The notes below the pieces were generated by a model. The model had not been told where the DNA came from. It did not search any database and saw nothing but the letters and a program-made list of their open reading frames with translations. From Flavobacterium sp. N2820 (lineage in GTDB: Bacteria; Bacteroidota; Bacteroidia; Flavobacteriales; Flavobacteriaceae): 64,000 nucleotides of DNA. Position numbers and translations under genes: made by a program. This document shows positions 53,249 to 62,375 of the stretch, piece after piece. Position 1 is the stretch's first letter. Each line of letters starts with the position of its first letter. The stretch lies in NCBI RefSeq assembly GCF_025947285.1, contig NZ_CP110008.1:620001-684000 (forward strand). The letters are read 5' to 3'.

Positions 53249-54106
53249 ATGAACACATTAAAAATTGCTATTCAAAAATCAGGTCGCCTTCACGATGAAA
53301 GTATTCAAATCTTAAAAGATTGTGGAATTTCTGTATATAATGGAAACGATCAACTCAAAGTTACTGCTTCCAATTTTCCTTTAGAAGTATATTATTTACG
53401 AAATTCTGATATTCCTCAATATTTGATTGATGGCGTTGTTGATATTGCCATTGTTGGTGATAACTTATTGGTAGAAAAAGGGCAAAACATTCAAATTGCA
53501 GAGAAATTAGGTTTTTCCAAATGCAAAGTTTCGGTAGCGGTTCCAAAGAATTTCAACTACAATTCTATTCAAGATTTAGACGGATTACGAGTTGCCACTT
53601 CGTATCCAAAAACGGTTGTCGATTACTTTTCTTCCAAAGGAATTTCAGTAGACATTCACCAAATTTCAGGTTCAGTTGAAATTGCCCCAAATATCGGACT
53701 TTCAGATGCGATTGTTGATATTGTTTCTAGTGGAAGTACGTTGTTTAAAAACGGTTTAAAAGAAGTGGAAGTGATCTTAAAAAGCGAAGCAGTTTTAGCG
53801 GTTTCTCCTCAAATTTCTAATGAAGCAACGCAATTATTAGCCAAATTACAATTCCGAATTCAATCTGTTTTACGTTCTAGAAAATCAAAATATATTTTAA
53901 TGAATGTTCCCAATGAAAAAATCGTTGAAATCAGCAAAATTCTTCCTGTTTTAAAAAGCCCAACTGTTATGCCATTAGCCGAAGAGGGATGGAGTAGTGT
54001 GCATTCTGTAATTGACGAAGATAAATTTTGGGAAGTCATTGACCAACTTAGAGAAGCTGGAGCTGAAGGTATTTTGGTTTGCCCAATTGAGAAAATGGTC
54101 CTTTAA
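53249..54106 (+). CDS. hisG: ATP phosphoribosyltransferase (long form)
   Basis: 285 residues. First committed step of histidine synthesis (ATP + PRPP to phosphoribosyl-ATP). I use ATG 53249; a longer frame from 53168 would begin inside the attenuator terminator. MNTLKIAIQKSGRLHDESIQILKDCGI, YYLRNSDIPQYLIDGVVDIAIVGDNLL and the PRPP loop VDIVSSGSTLFKNGLKEVE are diagnostic. The C-terminal ~75 residues (ILPVLKSPTVMPLAEEGWSSVHSVIDEDKFWEVIDQLREAGAEGILV) are the regulatory ACT-like domain of the long form, which allows feedback inhibition by histidine. First structural gene of the operon. Confidence 0.97.
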   Translation: MNTLKIAIQKSGRLHDESIQILKDCGISVYNGNDQLKVTASNFPLEVYYLRNSDIPQYLIDGVVDIAIVGDNLLVEKGQNIQIAEKLGFSKCKVSVAVPKNFNYNSIQDLDGLRVATSYPKTVVDYFSSKGISVDIHQISGSVEIAPNIGLSDAIVDIVSSGSTLFKNGLKEVEVILKSEAVLAVSPQISNEATQLLAKLQFRIQSVLRSRKSKYILMNVPNEKIVEISKILPVLKSPTVMPLAEEGWSSVHSVIDEDKFWEVIDQLREAGAEGILVCPIEKMVL

Positions 54107-54146
54107 AAAAAAAGAAAAAAGAGAATAGAATTAAGAATATAGACTT

Positions 54147-55427
54147 ATGAAAAAAATATACAACCCACAACCTGAAACTTGGTCAGAAATTTGCAAAAGA
54201 CCAACCCAAACTTTTTCTGATGTTGAAGCAACGGTTAAGCAAATCTTTAAAGAAGTACAACAAAAAGGCGACAAAGCTATAGCAAAATATGCATCTTTCT
54301 TTGATGGCGTGACTTTGGAGAACATTCAAGTGACTTCAGAAGAAATTGAAACCGCAAAAAATGAAGTTTCTGATCAACTAAAAGAAGCAATTCAATTAGC
54401 CAAATCAAACATTGAACAATTTCATTCAGCCCAAAAAACGGATAAAATAGTTGTTGAAACTACCATCGGAGTTACGTGTTGGCAAGAAAAAAAACCAATT
54501 CAAAAAGTAGGTTTATACATCCCTGGCGGAACGGCTCCTTTATTTTCAACGGTTTTAATGTTGGCCGTTCCTGCAAAATTAGCGGGTTGTCAAGAAATTG
54601 TTTTGTGTTCGCCTTCTGATAAAAATGGAAAAATCAATTCAGCCATTTTATACACTGCTGATTTATGCGGTATAACTAAAATCTATAAAGTAGGTGGAAT
54701 TCAAGCTATTGCTGGAATGACTTTTGGCACAGAAACGATTCCGCAAGTATATAAAATCTTCGGACCTGGTAATCAATTTGTAACCATTGCAAAGCAATTC
54801 GCTTCTCAAAACGGTGTAGCGATTGATATGCCTGCAGGTCCAAGTGAATTGTTAGTGTATGCAGATGAAACCGCCATTCCAAGTTTCGTAGCTTCTGATT
54901 TATTGAGTCAAGCCGAACACGGAAAAGATAGCCAAGTGATTTTGGTTACCACCAATAAAAATGTTTTAAATGATGTAGAAGAAGAAGTCTACCAACAATT
55001 AAAAGAACTTCCAAGACAAGAAATTGCTCAGGTTGCTATCAATAATTCGAAATTAATCTTCGTCGAAACCGAAAAGACAGCTTTATCGTTAATTAACGAA
55101 TACGGACCTGAGCATTTCATTGTTTGCTCAAAAAATGAAGATTATTTTGTGGACGGAATTCAAAATGCGGGCTCTGTTTTTATTGGAAATTATACTCCAG
55201 AAAGCGCAGGAGATTATGCTTCGGGAACCAATCACACTTTACCAACAAATGGGTATGCTAAAAGTTATAGCGGTGTAAACTTAGATAGTTTTTTGAAAGC
55301 GATGACGTTTCAAAAAATTTCAATCGAAGGCATTCAGAATATTGGAAAAGCAATAGAAACGATGGCTGAAGCAGAGGGTTTACAAGCCCACAGGAATGCC
55401 GTTACATTAAGACTAAAAAAGAATTAA
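54147..55427 (+). CDS. hisD: Histidinol dehydrogenase
   Basis: 426 residues. It oxidises histidinol to histidine in two NAD-dependent steps; zinc enzyme, cytoplasmic. Motifs: VGLYIPGGTAPLFSTVLMLAVPAKLAGC, GGIQAIAGMTFGTETIPQVYKIFGPGN, DMPAGPSELLVYAD, SDLLSQAEHGKDSQ with the zinc-binding Gln and His, and EYGPEHFIV with the catalytic Glu-His. The C-terminus has SAGDYASGTNHTLPTNGYAKSYSGV, another zinc/substrate block. It starts 40 bp after hisG. Confidence 0.97.
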   Translation: MKKIYNPQPETWSEICKRPTQTFSDVEATVKQIFKEVQQKGDKAIAKYASFFDGVTLENIQVTSEEIETAKNEVSDQLKEAIQLAKSNIEQFHSAQKTDKIVVETTIGVTCWQEKKPIQKVGLYIPGGTAPLFSTVLMLAVPAKLAGCQEIVLCSPSDKNGKINSAILYTADLCGITKIYKVGGIQAIAGMTFGTETIPQVYKIFGPGNQFVTIAKQFASQNGVAIDMPAGPSELLVYADETAIPSFVASDLLSQAEHGKDSQVILVTTNKNVLNDVEEEVYQQLKELPRQEIAQVAINNSKLIFVETEKTALSLINEYGPEHFIVCSKNEDYFVDGIQNAGSVFIGNYTPESAGDYASGTNHTLPTNGYAKSYSGVNLDSFLKAMTFQKISIEGIQNIGKAIETMAEAEGLQAHRNAVTLRLKKN

Positions 55428-55542
55428 AACACTTAGACGCATAGAATTTAACTAGTAATCTTTGTGAACTTTGTCAAGTGAAACCCCTAAAATCAACACA
55501 AATAACAGCTAATGTGACTATGTGTTTAAAATTAAAAAATGT
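55428..55542. repeat. Intergenic phrase of TTTGTG/CTATGTG repeats between hisD and hisC
   Basis: The 115-bp gap contains ATCTTTGTGAACTTTGTC and TGTGACTATGTGTTTAA, short degenerate direct repeats similar in style to those at 5397-5465 and 62285-62335. There is no terminator hairpin, so transcription can continue into hisC. Confidence 0.4.
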
Positions 55543-56604
55543 ATGAATTTAGAAAACATAATCAGAGAAAATGTCAAAAAATTAAGTCCCTATTCTTCCG
55601 CTAGAGACGAATTTGAGCAGTTTACAAGACCAATGATTTATTTAGATGCAAATGAAAATCCATTTTCAAACGGAATGAATCGTTATCCTGATCCACAACA
55701 AAAAGATTTAAAAGCTGCAATTGCAGATAAAAAAGATATTTATGTGGAAAATATTTTATTAGGAAATGGCAGTGATGAAGTGTTAGATTTGATTTTTAGA
55801 GCTTTTTGCGAACCAAATCAAGATAACATCATCACATTACCACCAACCTATGGAATGTATGGCGTTTTAGCAAGTATCAATGCCATTGAAAACCGTGAAG
55901 TGCTTTTAAATGAAGAATTTCAACCCAATGTAGATGTTATTTTGAATGCCGTAGATGCCAATACAAAAATAATTTTCTTGTGTTCGCCGAACAATCCAAC
56001 TGGAAATTCATTTTCAGATGAATCTATCATCAGAATTTTGAATAATTTTAAAGGTTTAGTTGTTTTAGATGAAGCATATATTGATTTTTCTGCTAATAAA
56101 AGTTGGTTGAACGAATTGAACGATTTTCCAAATTTAATCATTACTCAAACTTTGTCAAAAGCTTATGCTATGGCAGGTTTACGAATTGGAATTTTGTATG
56201 CTTCAAAGCCTATTATTGCAGTACTAAACAAAATAAAGCCACCTTATAATGTTAATATTCTTTCGCAAGAAGCCGCTGAGAAAAAATTACTTCAAAGTAC
56301 ACTAAAAGCTCAGGTGAGAAAAATTTTGGTAGAAAAAGAAAAATTAGTTAGTGCTTTAAAAGCAACTAAATTTATAGTAAAAGTATTTCCTTCTGACGCT
56401 AATTTTATCTTAGTAAAAGTAGACGAGGCAACTTATCGATACCAACAATTTTTAGATAATGGAGTTGTGGTTCGCAACAGAAGTAACCAACCACTCTGTG
56501 AAAATTGTTTGCGTATAACCGTAGGAAATAAAGAAGAAAATGAACGTTTAATGGAAGTATTAAAAATATTGAACAATGCCGAAAAAAGTATTATTTATAG
56601 ATAG
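55543..56604 (+). CDS. hisC: Histidinol-phosphate aminotransferase
   Basis: 353 residues from ATG 55543 (an in-frame start seven codons earlier precedes the conserved [21 protein letters not shown] beginning). PLP-dependent class II aminotransferase converting imidazole acetol phosphate to histidinol phosphate. [40 protein letters not shown] and VLDEAYIDF are in order. The PLP Lys is residue 206 in [16 protein letters not shown]. The last 29 bp overlap hisB in another frame, so hisB translation is coupled to hisC. Confidence 0.97.
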   Translation: MNLENIIRENVKKLSPYSSARDEFEQFTRPMIYLDANENPFSNGMNRYPDPQQKDLKAAIADKKDIYVENILLGNGSDEVLDLIFRAFCEPNQDNIITLPPTYGMYGVLASINAIENREVLLNEEFQPNVDVILNAVDANTKIIFLCSPNNPTGNSFSDESIIRILNNFKGLVVLDEAYIDFSANKSWLNELNDFPNLIITQTLSKAYAMAGLRIGILYASKPIIAVLNKIKPPYNVNILSQEAAEKKLLQSTLKAQVRKILVEKEKLVSALKATKFIVKVFPSDANFILVKVDEATYRYQQFLDNGVVVRNRSNQPLCENCLRITVGNKEENERLMEVLKILNNAEKSIIYR

Positions 56605-57715
56605 AGATGGAACTTTGGTTTTAGAACCAAAAAATTACCAATTAGATTGTTTAACTAAATTAGAATTTTATCCAAAGGTCTTTCAGTTTTTAAGTAAAAT
56701 AGCCAATGAATTGGATTTTGAATTGGCAATAGTAACCAATCAAGATGGTTTGGGAACAGCAAGTTTTCCTGAAGAAACATTTTGGCCAACACAAAATTTT
56801 ATTCTAAAAGCATTTGAAAATGAAGGTATAAAATTCGGTGAAATTTTTATTGACAGAAGTTTTCCTGAAGACAACAAACCAACCAGAAAACCAGGAACAG
56901 GAATGTTGTCGAAATATTTGAATAATTCAGAATATGATTTGCAAAATTCATTTGTAATTGGTGATAGAATTACGGATGTCGAATTGGCAAAAAACTTAGG
57001 TTCCAAAGCTATTTTTATCAATAACAAAGATAATTTAGGTAAAGATGAAATTGTAACTGCTCTAGAAGAATTACAAAGCACTATAGTTTTACAAACGAAT
57101 GATTGGCAAGCAATTTATGCATTTTTAAAATTAGAAGAAAGAACCGCTTCGATAGTCAGAAAAACCAATGAAACGGATATTAATATTGTTTTAAATCTAG
57201 ACGGAACAGGCAAAAGCAACATTAACACTGGGATTTCGTTTTTTGATCACATGTTAGACCAATTAGCGCGTCACGGACAAATGGATTTAGATATCCAAGT
57301 CAAAGGCGATTTAGAAGTCGATGAACACCATACGATTGAAGATACGGCAATTGCCTTAGGTGAAGTTTTTGGAATAGCTTTAGGCAACAAGTTAGGTATC
57401 GAACGTTATGGTTTTTGTTTACCAATGGACGATTGTTTGGCTCAAGTGGCTATTGATTTTGGTGGAAGAAATTGGTTGGTTTGGGAAGCCGAATTCAAAC
57501 GTGAAATGATTGGTCAAATGCCAACCGAAATGTTTTTTCACTTCTTCAAATCGTTTACAGATGGAGCAAAAGCAAATCTGAACATCAAAGCTGAAGGAAC
57601 AAATGAACACCATAAGATTGAGGCAATTTTTAAAGCCTTCGCAAAAGCGATAAAAGTAGCAGTAAAAAGAGATACAGAAAAAATGATTTTACCTTCAACA
57701 AAAGGAATGTTATAG
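56576..57715 (+). CDS. hisB: Bifunctional histidinol-phosphatase / imidazoleglycerol-phosphate dehydratase
   Basis: 379 residues. Residues 1-~165 are a HAD phosphatase ([12 protein letters not shown] with Asp9 and Asp11; [25 protein letters not shown]). Residues ~187-379 are the dehydratase ([68 protein letters not shown]) with two metal-binding His clusters. Unlike Escherichia coli HisB, the zinc-binding Cys/His loop of the phosphatase domain is missing: [17 protein letters not shown] stands where CxH...CxC is expected. The start overlaps hisC by 29 bp, and the stop codon is the first part of a C-rich repeat. Confidence 0.96.
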   Translation: MPKKVLFIDRDGTLVLEPKNYQLDCLTKLEFYPKVFQFLSKIANELDFELAIVTNQDGLGTASFPEETFWPTQNFILKAFENEGIKFGEIFIDRSFPEDNKPTRKPGTGMLSKYLNNSEYDLQNSFVIGDRITDVELAKNLGSKAIFINNKDNLGKDEIVTALEELQSTIVLQTNDWQAIYAFLKLEERTASIVRKTNETDINIVLNLDGTGKSNINTGISFFDHMLDQLARHGQMDLDIQVKGDLEVDEHHTIEDTAIALGEVFGIALGNKLGIERYGFCLPMDDCLAQVAIDFGGRNWLVWEAEFKREMIGQMPTEMFFHFFKSFTDGAKANLNIKAEGTNEHHKIEAIFKAFAKAIKVAVKRDTEKMILPSTKGML

Positions 57716-57738
57716 CCCCCTAACCCCCAAAGGGGGAA
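57714..57738 (+). repeat. C/G-rich inverted repeat, copy 1 (after hisB)
   Basis: AGCCCCCTAACCCCC then AAAGGGGGA, a self-complementary C-rich word in a 33% GC neighbourhood. Its first bases coincide with the hisB stop codon. An inverted copy lies at 57922-57950. Sequences of this type are widespread in flavobacterial intergenic regions. Confidence 0.8.
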
Positions 57739-57891
57739 TTAAAAGATTATGAAATCGCCATTAACAAAAAGTTTGCGCAAGCAATTGAATAATCATCGAA
57801 CACCGATGAAAAATAAAACAATTGTGAGATAAACACCAATGATTAAAAAGGCGATACCATATGTTACCGCTAAAAAATAAAATTTAAACAT
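57739..57891 (+). other. Spacer between the inverted repeats, with a possible 27-aa ORF
   Basis: Between the two repeat copies lies AT-rich sequence with a short ORF at 57749-57832 (MKSPLTKSLRKQLNNHRTPM..., 27 residues, very basic) and a 13-residue one at 57840. Neither has recognisable relatives. It is probably non-coding or degenerate sequence carried with the repeats. Confidence 0.3.
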
Positions 57892-58521
57892 ATGAAAAAG
57901 AATGTAAATACAGTTAGTCAAACTCCCCCTTTGGGGGCTGGGGGGCTAGCTATTATAGATTACGGAGCCGGAAATGTGCAAAGTGTTTTATTTGCATTGA
58001 AACGACTTGGATTCGAAGGAATTGTAACAAACAATTGGAACATCATAAAATCGGCTGATAAAGTTATTTTCCCTGGTGTAGGCGAGGCGAGTAGTGCCAT
58101 GAAAATGTTGCAAGAAAGTGGATTAGATGTGCTAATTCCAACGTTAAAACAACCGGTTTTAGGGATTTGTTTAGGCATGCAATTGATGTGCAAACAGTCA
58201 GAGGAAGGAAACACAAACGGACTTGGAATTTTTAATGTAAATGTGGTGAAATTTTCAAACGAGGTTAAAGTGCCTCAAATGGGTTGGAATACGATTTACA
58301 ATCTAAAATCGCCATTGTTTGAAGGAATTAAAGAAAACGAATTCATGTATTTGGTGCACAGCTTTTATGCCCCATTGTCTGAAAACACTATTGCTACAAC
58401 AAATTACAGACAAGAATATAGTACAGCATTACAACGTGATAATTTCTTTGGAGTACAATTCCACCCAGAGAAAAGCGGAACATTCGGAGCACAAATTTTG
58501 AAAAACTTTTTAAACGTATAA
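57892..58521 (+). CDS. hisH: Imidazole glycerol phosphate synthase glutaminase subunit
   Basis: 209 residues. It provides ammonia from glutamine to HisF. Class I glutaminase triad: the Cys in [18 protein letters not shown] and His-Glu in [40 protein letters not shown] is also typical. The conserved protein normally starts [12 protein letters not shown]; here [13 protein letters not shown] begins at residue 20. Residues 1-19 ([19 protein letters not shown]) are an extension, and residues 11-19 are encoded by the C/G-rich repeat at 57922-57950. No ATG lies between the repeat and the conserved core, so the extension must be translated unless a rare start is used. Confidence 0.95.
   Translation: MKKNVNTVSQTPPLGAGGLAIIDYGAGNVQSVLFALKRLGFEGIVTNNWNIIKSADKVIFPGVGEASSAMKMLQESGLDVLIPTLKQPVLGICLGMQLMCKQSEEGNTNGLGIFNVNVVKFSNEVKVPQMGWNTIYNLKSPLFEGIKENEFMYLVHSFYAPLSENTIATTNYRQEYSTALQRDNFFGVQFHPEKSGTFGAQILKNFLNV
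57922..57950 (-). repeat. C/G-rich inverted repeat, copy 2 (inside hisH)
   Basis: Reverse-complement copy of the repeat at 57714-57738: on the minus strand AGCCCCCCAGCCCCC then AAAGGGGGA. It lies inside hisH codons 11-19 (TPPLGAGGL) in an open frame. Confidence 0.8.
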
Positions 58522-58555
58522 TTGGAGCTTGAAATTGCTCTTAAAAAAATATGAC

Positions 58556-59278
58556 ATGAGAATTATTCCAGCCATAGACATCATTGATGGAAAATGCGTA
58601 CGACTTTCCAAAGGGGATTACAGTACGAAGAAGATATATAATGAAAACCCGTTGGAAGTAGCCAAATCCTTTGAAGCACATGGAATTGAGTATTTGCATT
58701 TAGTAGATTTAGATGGTGCAAAATCAAGCAAAATAGTGAATTATAAGATTTTGGAACAAATTGCTTCGAAGACCAATTTAAAAATCGATTTTGGTGGCGG
58801 TTTAAAATCGGATGCAGATTTAAAAATTGCTTTCGAAAGTGGTGCGAATCAAGTCACGGGCGGAAGTATTGCCATCAAACAACCTGAAGTTTTCAAAAGT
58901 TGGATACAGCAATATGGAGCTGAAAAAATCATTTTAGGAGCGGATGCAATGAATGAAAAAGTAGCGATTTCAGGTTGGTTAGAAGCATCAAAAGAAGAGG
59001 TAGTTCCGTTTATACAAAAGTATCAACAAGAAGGAATTCAGTATGTAATTTGTACAGATATTTCAAAAGACGGCATGTTAGAAGGCCCAAGTTTTGAATT
59101 GTACCAAAGAATTTTAGAACAAACTCAAGGAATTAAACTAATTGCTTCAGGAGGCATTTCCACTTTTGATGAATTACCCAAGTTAGCCGAATTAGGTTGC
59201 GAAGGTACCATCATCGGAAAAGCCATTTACGAAGGCAGAATTTCGTTGAAGCAATTAGAAAACTACATTTTGTCTTAA
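58556..59278 (+). CDS. hisA: ProFAR isomerase (HisA)
   Basis: 240 residues from ATG 58556, which gives the canonical [22 protein letters not shown]; an in-frame TTG at 58529 is less plausible. (beta-alpha)8 barrel that opens the ribose of ProFAR by Amadori rearrangement. Catalytic Asp8 (AIDI) and a second Asp in [16 protein letters not shown] are present. Phosphate loops are [29 protein letters not shown] and [33 protein letters not shown]. It lies 34 bp after hisH, and hisF follows after 14 bp. Confidence 0.97.
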   Translation: MRIIPAIDIIDGKCVRLSKGDYSTKKIYNENPLEVAKSFEAHGIEYLHLVDLDGAKSSKIVNYKILEQIASKTNLKIDFGGGLKSDADLKIAFESGANQVTGGSIAIKQPEVFKSWIQQYGAEKIILGADAMNEKVAISGWLEASKEEVVPFIQKYQQEGIQYVICTDISKDGMLEGPSFELYQRILEQTQGIKLIASGGISTFDELPKLAELGCEGTIIGKAIYEGRISLKQLENYILS

Positions 59279-59292
59279 TACTTAATACTACA

Positions 59293-60048
59293 ATGCTTAC
59301 AAAAAGAATCATTCCCTGCTTAGACATCAAAAACGGACGAACCGTTAAAGGCGTCAACTTTGTGGATTTAAAAGACGCTGGTGATCCTGTGGAACTGGCA
59401 AAAAAATATGCAGAAACAGGTGCAGACGAACTCGTTTTTTTAGATATTTCCGCCACTGAAGAACGTCGCGCGACATTAATCGATTTGGTTCGAAAAGTGG
59501 CGGCGACTATAAATATTCCGTTTACGGTTGGTGGTGGTATTTCATCTGTTGCTGATGTTGATATTTTACTTCGCAATGGTGCTGATAAAATTTCAATTAA
59601 CTCTTCAGCCGTTAAAAATCCTGATTTGATAAACAAAATTGCAGCAAAATATGGAAGTCAGTGCGTAGTAGTTGCTATTGATGCCAAACAGATCGATGGC
59701 GTTTGGATAGTTCATTTAGTAGGTGGAAAAGTTCCAACGGAATTAAATTTATTCGACTGGGCAAAAGAAGTGGAACAACGTGGTGCTGGAGAAATTCTAT
59801 TCACTTCTATGAATAATGACGGAACCAAAAACGGATTTGCCAATGAAGCCTTAGCCCAATTATCTGAAATCGTAAACATTCCCATCATCGCTTCGGGTGG
59901 CGCTGGGACAATGGAACATTTTGCTGACACATTCATTATTGGAAAAGCCGATGCCGCTTTAGCCGCCAGTGTTTTTCACTATCAAGAAATCGAAATTCTT
60001 GAATTGAAACAGTTTTTAAAAAATCAAAATATTGCAATTAGAGTATAA
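59293..60048 (+). CDS. hisF: Imidazole glycerol phosphate synthase cyclase subunit
   Basis: 251 residues from ATG 59293, giving the standard [23 protein letters not shown]; longer frames start inside hisA. HisF closes the imidazole ring with ammonia from HisH and releases AICAR. Catalytic Asp11 (PCLDI) and the second Asp in [13 protein letters not shown] are present. Phosphate-binding loops [27 protein letters not shown] and [32 protein letters not shown] complete the barrel. Confidence 0.97.
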   Translation: MLTKRIIPCLDIKNGRTVKGVNFVDLKDAGDPVELAKKYAETGADELVFLDISATEERRATLIDLVRKVAATINIPFTVGGGISSVADVDILLRNGADKISINSSAVKNPDLINKIAAKYGSQCVVVAIDAKQIDGVWIVHLVGGKVPTELNLFDWAKEVEQRGAGEILFTSMNNDGTKNGFANEALAQLSEIVNIPIIASGGAGTMEHFADTFIIGKADAALAASVFHYQEIEILELKQFLKNQNIAIRV

Positions 60049-60120
60049 CTTTTATGAACTTAAAGACAAACTCAATTTAAGGAATCAACCTATTTAACTT
60101 ATATGTTTAAAAATAAAATT

Positions 60121-60720
60121 ATGAATATCAATTTCAACAAGACCCCAGATAACCTTGTCCCAGCCATCATTCAAGACAACGAAACCAAAAACGTTTTGAT
60201 GTTGGGCTACATGAATCAAGAAGCATTAGACCAAACGTTGGCGACCAATAAAGTAACTTTTTTCAGTCGTTCTAAAAAACGATTATGGACAAAAGGTGAG
60301 GAGAGTGGCAACTTCTTAGAACTAATTTCCATTAAAGAAGATTGCGATAACGATACACTATTAGTAAAAGTAAAACCAGTGGGTCCAACTTGTCACACAG
60401 GTTTAGATACGTGTTGGCAAGAAGCTAATAATCAAGAATTTGGGTTTTTATCAAAACTAGAAAATACCATTGCAACACGCAAAGTAAATGCCGATACAGA
60501 AAAGAGTTATGTAGCCTCATTATTTGCAAAAGGTATTAATAAAATCGCTCAAAAAGTAGGTGAAGAAGCCGTTGAAGTAGTCATTGAAGCCAAAGATAAC
60601 AACGATGATTTGTTTTTATCCGAAAATGCCGATTTATTGTTTCACTATTTAATTTTATTGCAGGCGAAAGGTTTTCAGTTGCAAGATGTAGTGGAAGTTT
60701 TGAAGGGAAGGGAGAAGTAG
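60121..60720 (+). CDS. hisI: Bifunctional phosphoribosyl-AMP cyclohydrolase / phosphoribosyl-ATP pyrophosphatase
   Basis: 199 residues from ATG 60121 (a start six codons upstream at 60103 is possible but adds only MFKNKI). The HisI half has LVPAIIQDNETKNVLMLGYMNQEALDQTLATNKVTFFSRSKKRLWTKGEESGN and the zinc site CHTGLDTCW. The HisE half (about 110-199) has ATRKVNADTEKSYVASLFAKGINKIAQKVGEEAVEVVIEAKDN and ENADLLFHYLILLQAKG, the MazG-like helices with acidic metal ligands. It carries out steps 2 and 3 of the pathway. Last gene of the operon; I see no strong terminator after it, and its stop is four bases from the convergent gene's stop. Confidence 0.96.
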   Translation: MNINFNKTPDNLVPAIIQDNETKNVLMLGYMNQEALDQTLATNKVTFFSRSKKRLWTKGEESGNFLELISIKEDCDNDTLLVKVKPVGPTCHTGLDTCWQEANNQEFGFLSKLENTIATRKVNADTEKSYVASLFAKGINKIAQKVGEEAVEVVIEAKDNNDDLFLSENADLLFHYLILLQAKGFQLQDVVEVLKGREK

Positions 60721-60724
60721 GTTT

Positions 60725-61141
60725 TTATAGTTTGGTTAATAGCCAAATTCCTTGAGATGTGTTTTCAAAAGTACCCAATTCATCTGTTATTATTTCAATG
60801 ATAAACCAATTTCCATAGATTGAATTATTTTGCGCATCAACAATGCCTTCATGCTCAATTTCTAAAGAACCGCTTTCATAATTGATTGTAGTTGAATGTT
60901 CTACAATGATAGGTTTTTTCGGATATTTTTTGACAAAAGAAATAAAACCATCTTCAATAAATCCTTTTATTGTGGCTTCTAATTTAACAGAAAAAACAGA
61001 ACCATCTTCTACAATTTCTCCTGTAAAAGAACCATTTACATCCGTTATGGAAGCTTTAATATGTACACGTTGTCCAAAATAGGGCAGTTCATAACCACTA
61101 CCATACTCATAAAAGTCTTGCCAGTTCCCAGATAGATTCAT
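60725..61141 (-). CDS. Uncharacterised beta-barrel-like protein
   Basis: 138 residues, no signal peptide. MNLSGNWQDFYEYGSGYELPYFGQRVHIKASITDVNGSFTGEIVEDGSVFSVKLEATIKGFIEDGFISFVKKYP has the rhythm of a small calycin-like barrel: G-x-W at the first strand, then alternating strands and a final G-I-W-L-L-T-K. Such 'LxGxW...GxF' proteins in Bacteroidota are usually unnamed. It is convergent with the his operon, ending four bases from hisI, so antisense overlap of transcripts is likely. Confidence 0.6.
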   Translation of the reverse strand: MNLSGNWQDFYEYGSGYELPYFGQRVHIKASITDVNGSFTGEIVEDGSVFSVKLEATIKGFIEDGFISFVKKYPKKPIIVEHSTTINYESGSLEIEHEGIVDAQNNSIYGNWFIIEIITDELGTFENTSQGIWLLTKL

Positions 61142-61227
61142 TTGAAATTATTTAATAATTATTTCTTTAGGTATAAATAACTCTAAATCAAAATCTTCAA
61201 AATTTGTTAAAACAATTTCATTAGTAA

Positions 61228-61797
61228 TTAAATCGTTTTTTTTGTTCTTGATGCTTCTATTATTCCATCTATACTAAAGTCCATTTCAGTATTAAATTCA
61301 AACGTATGCATTGTGCAAAATCGATACAAAGGAAAGTAACTTGATTTGTCTTTTTTGATTTTTAATTCAATTTCATTGATTATTTTTTTCTTAGATTTAT
61401 TTTTGTAAACAACTAATTTTGAATAATTATATAAGCTATCTTCATTTATTTTAATGTATTCGAAAAAGTAATTAAATTTAACTTTTTCAATTACTTTTCT
61501 TGAATTTTTATATTTAAATGACACTTCAGTTAAATCTTTTTCAATTGATTTTTTTGTAACTTCGAAATAATGAACTTTTTTATTTATAAGATCATAAACT
61601 AAAGCTTCTTGTCCATGATAAGAATTTATAATCCTTAAAAAATAATTTGAATTAATTGAATTGCAATAAACATTTGACTCTATTGAATCCGTTTTATTTT
61701 CATAAACTACAAACTTATCAAACTTATAAATTTGAGCAGAAGAATTAAAAGAAAATAAAAAGAGGCTTATTAAAAAGAGTGTTTTAATAATTTTCAT
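61228..61797 (-). CDS. Uncharacterised exported protein
   Basis: 189 residues from ATG 61797, which starts the signal peptide MKIIKTLFLISLFLFSFNSSAQ (cleavage near Ala-Gln); a frame from 61818 adds seven residues ahead of it. The mature part is Lys- and Asn-rich with beta character (YKFDKFVVYENKTDSIESNVYCNSINSNYFLRI; FEFNTEMDFSIDGIIEASRTKKTI). No family is recognised. The gene is very AT-rich compared with its neighbours, hinting at acquisition, and it is divergent from the thioesterase gene. Confidence 0.6.
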   Translation of the reverse strand: MKIIKTLFLISLFLFSFNSSAQIYKFDKFVVYENKTDSIESNVYCNSINSNYFLRIINSYHGQEALVYDLINKKVHYFEVTKKSIEKDLTEVSFKYKNSRKVIEKVKFNYFFEYIKINEDSLYNYSKLVVYKNKSKKKIINEIELKIKKDKSSYFPLYRFCTMHTFEFNTEMDFSIDGIIEASRTKKTI

Positions 61798-61868
61798 AAA
61801 TAACGAATGTTTTTCCAAATATATCCAAATTTCTTCAAAAATTCTTACCTTTAAAATAAAAATTCAAA

Positions 61869-62258
61869 ATGCGATTTCATACAAGAAAATGGGTAAAGCC
61901 CGAAGATTTGAATGCGAATGGAACGTTATTCGGTGGTAAATTATTGGCTTGGATAGACGAAGAAGCTGCTTTGTATTCGATTGTGCAATTGGAAAATCCA
62001 AAAGTGGTGACCAAGTTTATGAGTGAAATTAATTTCATGAGTGCCGCCAAACAAGGTGATATTGTTGAAATTGGTTTGGATGTAGTACAATTTGGAAAAT
62101 CATCGTTAGTATTAAAATGTGAAGTTCGTAACATGATGACACGTGAAAAAATCATTACCATTGAAAACATTACCATGGTAAATTTAGATGAAAATGGAAA
62201 ACCAAAACCACATGGTAAAACCCAAATCGAATTTATAGAAGACCGCTTAAAAAAATAA
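61869..62258 (+). CDS. Acyl-CoA thioesterase (YciA-like hot-dog)
   Basis: 129 residues, cytoplasmic. WVKPEDLNANGTLFGGKLLAWIDEEAALYSIVQ holds the hot-dog central helix with the family's N-x-x-G-x-L-x-G-G-x-L-(L/M)-x-x-(I/M)-D-E motif (catalytic Asp). GDIVEIGLDVVQFGKSSLVLKCEVRNMM continues the sheet. Such hexameric enzymes cleave short- to long-chain acyl-CoA; substrate range cannot be read from the sequence. Monocistronic, followed by a repeat-rich gap. Confidence 0.9.
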   Translation: MRFHTRKWVKPEDLNANGTLFGGKLLAWIDEEAALYSIVQLENPKVVTKFMSEINFMSAAKQGDIVEIGLDVVQFGKSSLVLKCEVRNMMTREKIITIENITMVNLDENGKPKPHGKTQIEFIEDRLKK

Positions 62259-62284
62259 TAATTATTAGGATTAAATGGATTTGA

Positions 62285-62335
62285 TTTCTAAAATATATAA
62301 TCTGTGCTAATCTGTGAAATCTGTGGCTAAAATAG
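62285..62335. repeat. Triple AATCTGTG-type direct repeat
   Basis: ATAATCTGTGC, TAATCTGTGA and AATCTGTGGC follow each other at 8-11 bp steps in the gap before the DUF2461 gene. Same style as the phrases at 5397-5465 and 55428-55542. Confidence 0.5.
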
Positions 62336-62375
62336 AGAAGCTGAAACGAGTTCAGCTTGACAAAATCTTGTAAAT

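Noticed and set aside
57749-57832. 27-aa basic ORF between the hisB and hisH repeats
   Set aside because: Too short, with no recognised relatives and no promoter; recorded only as part of the spacer description.
59197-59292. Longer HisF starting at 59197
   Set aside because: That stretch is the end of hisA in another frame, and the conserved HisF start [11 protein letters not shown] is at 59293.
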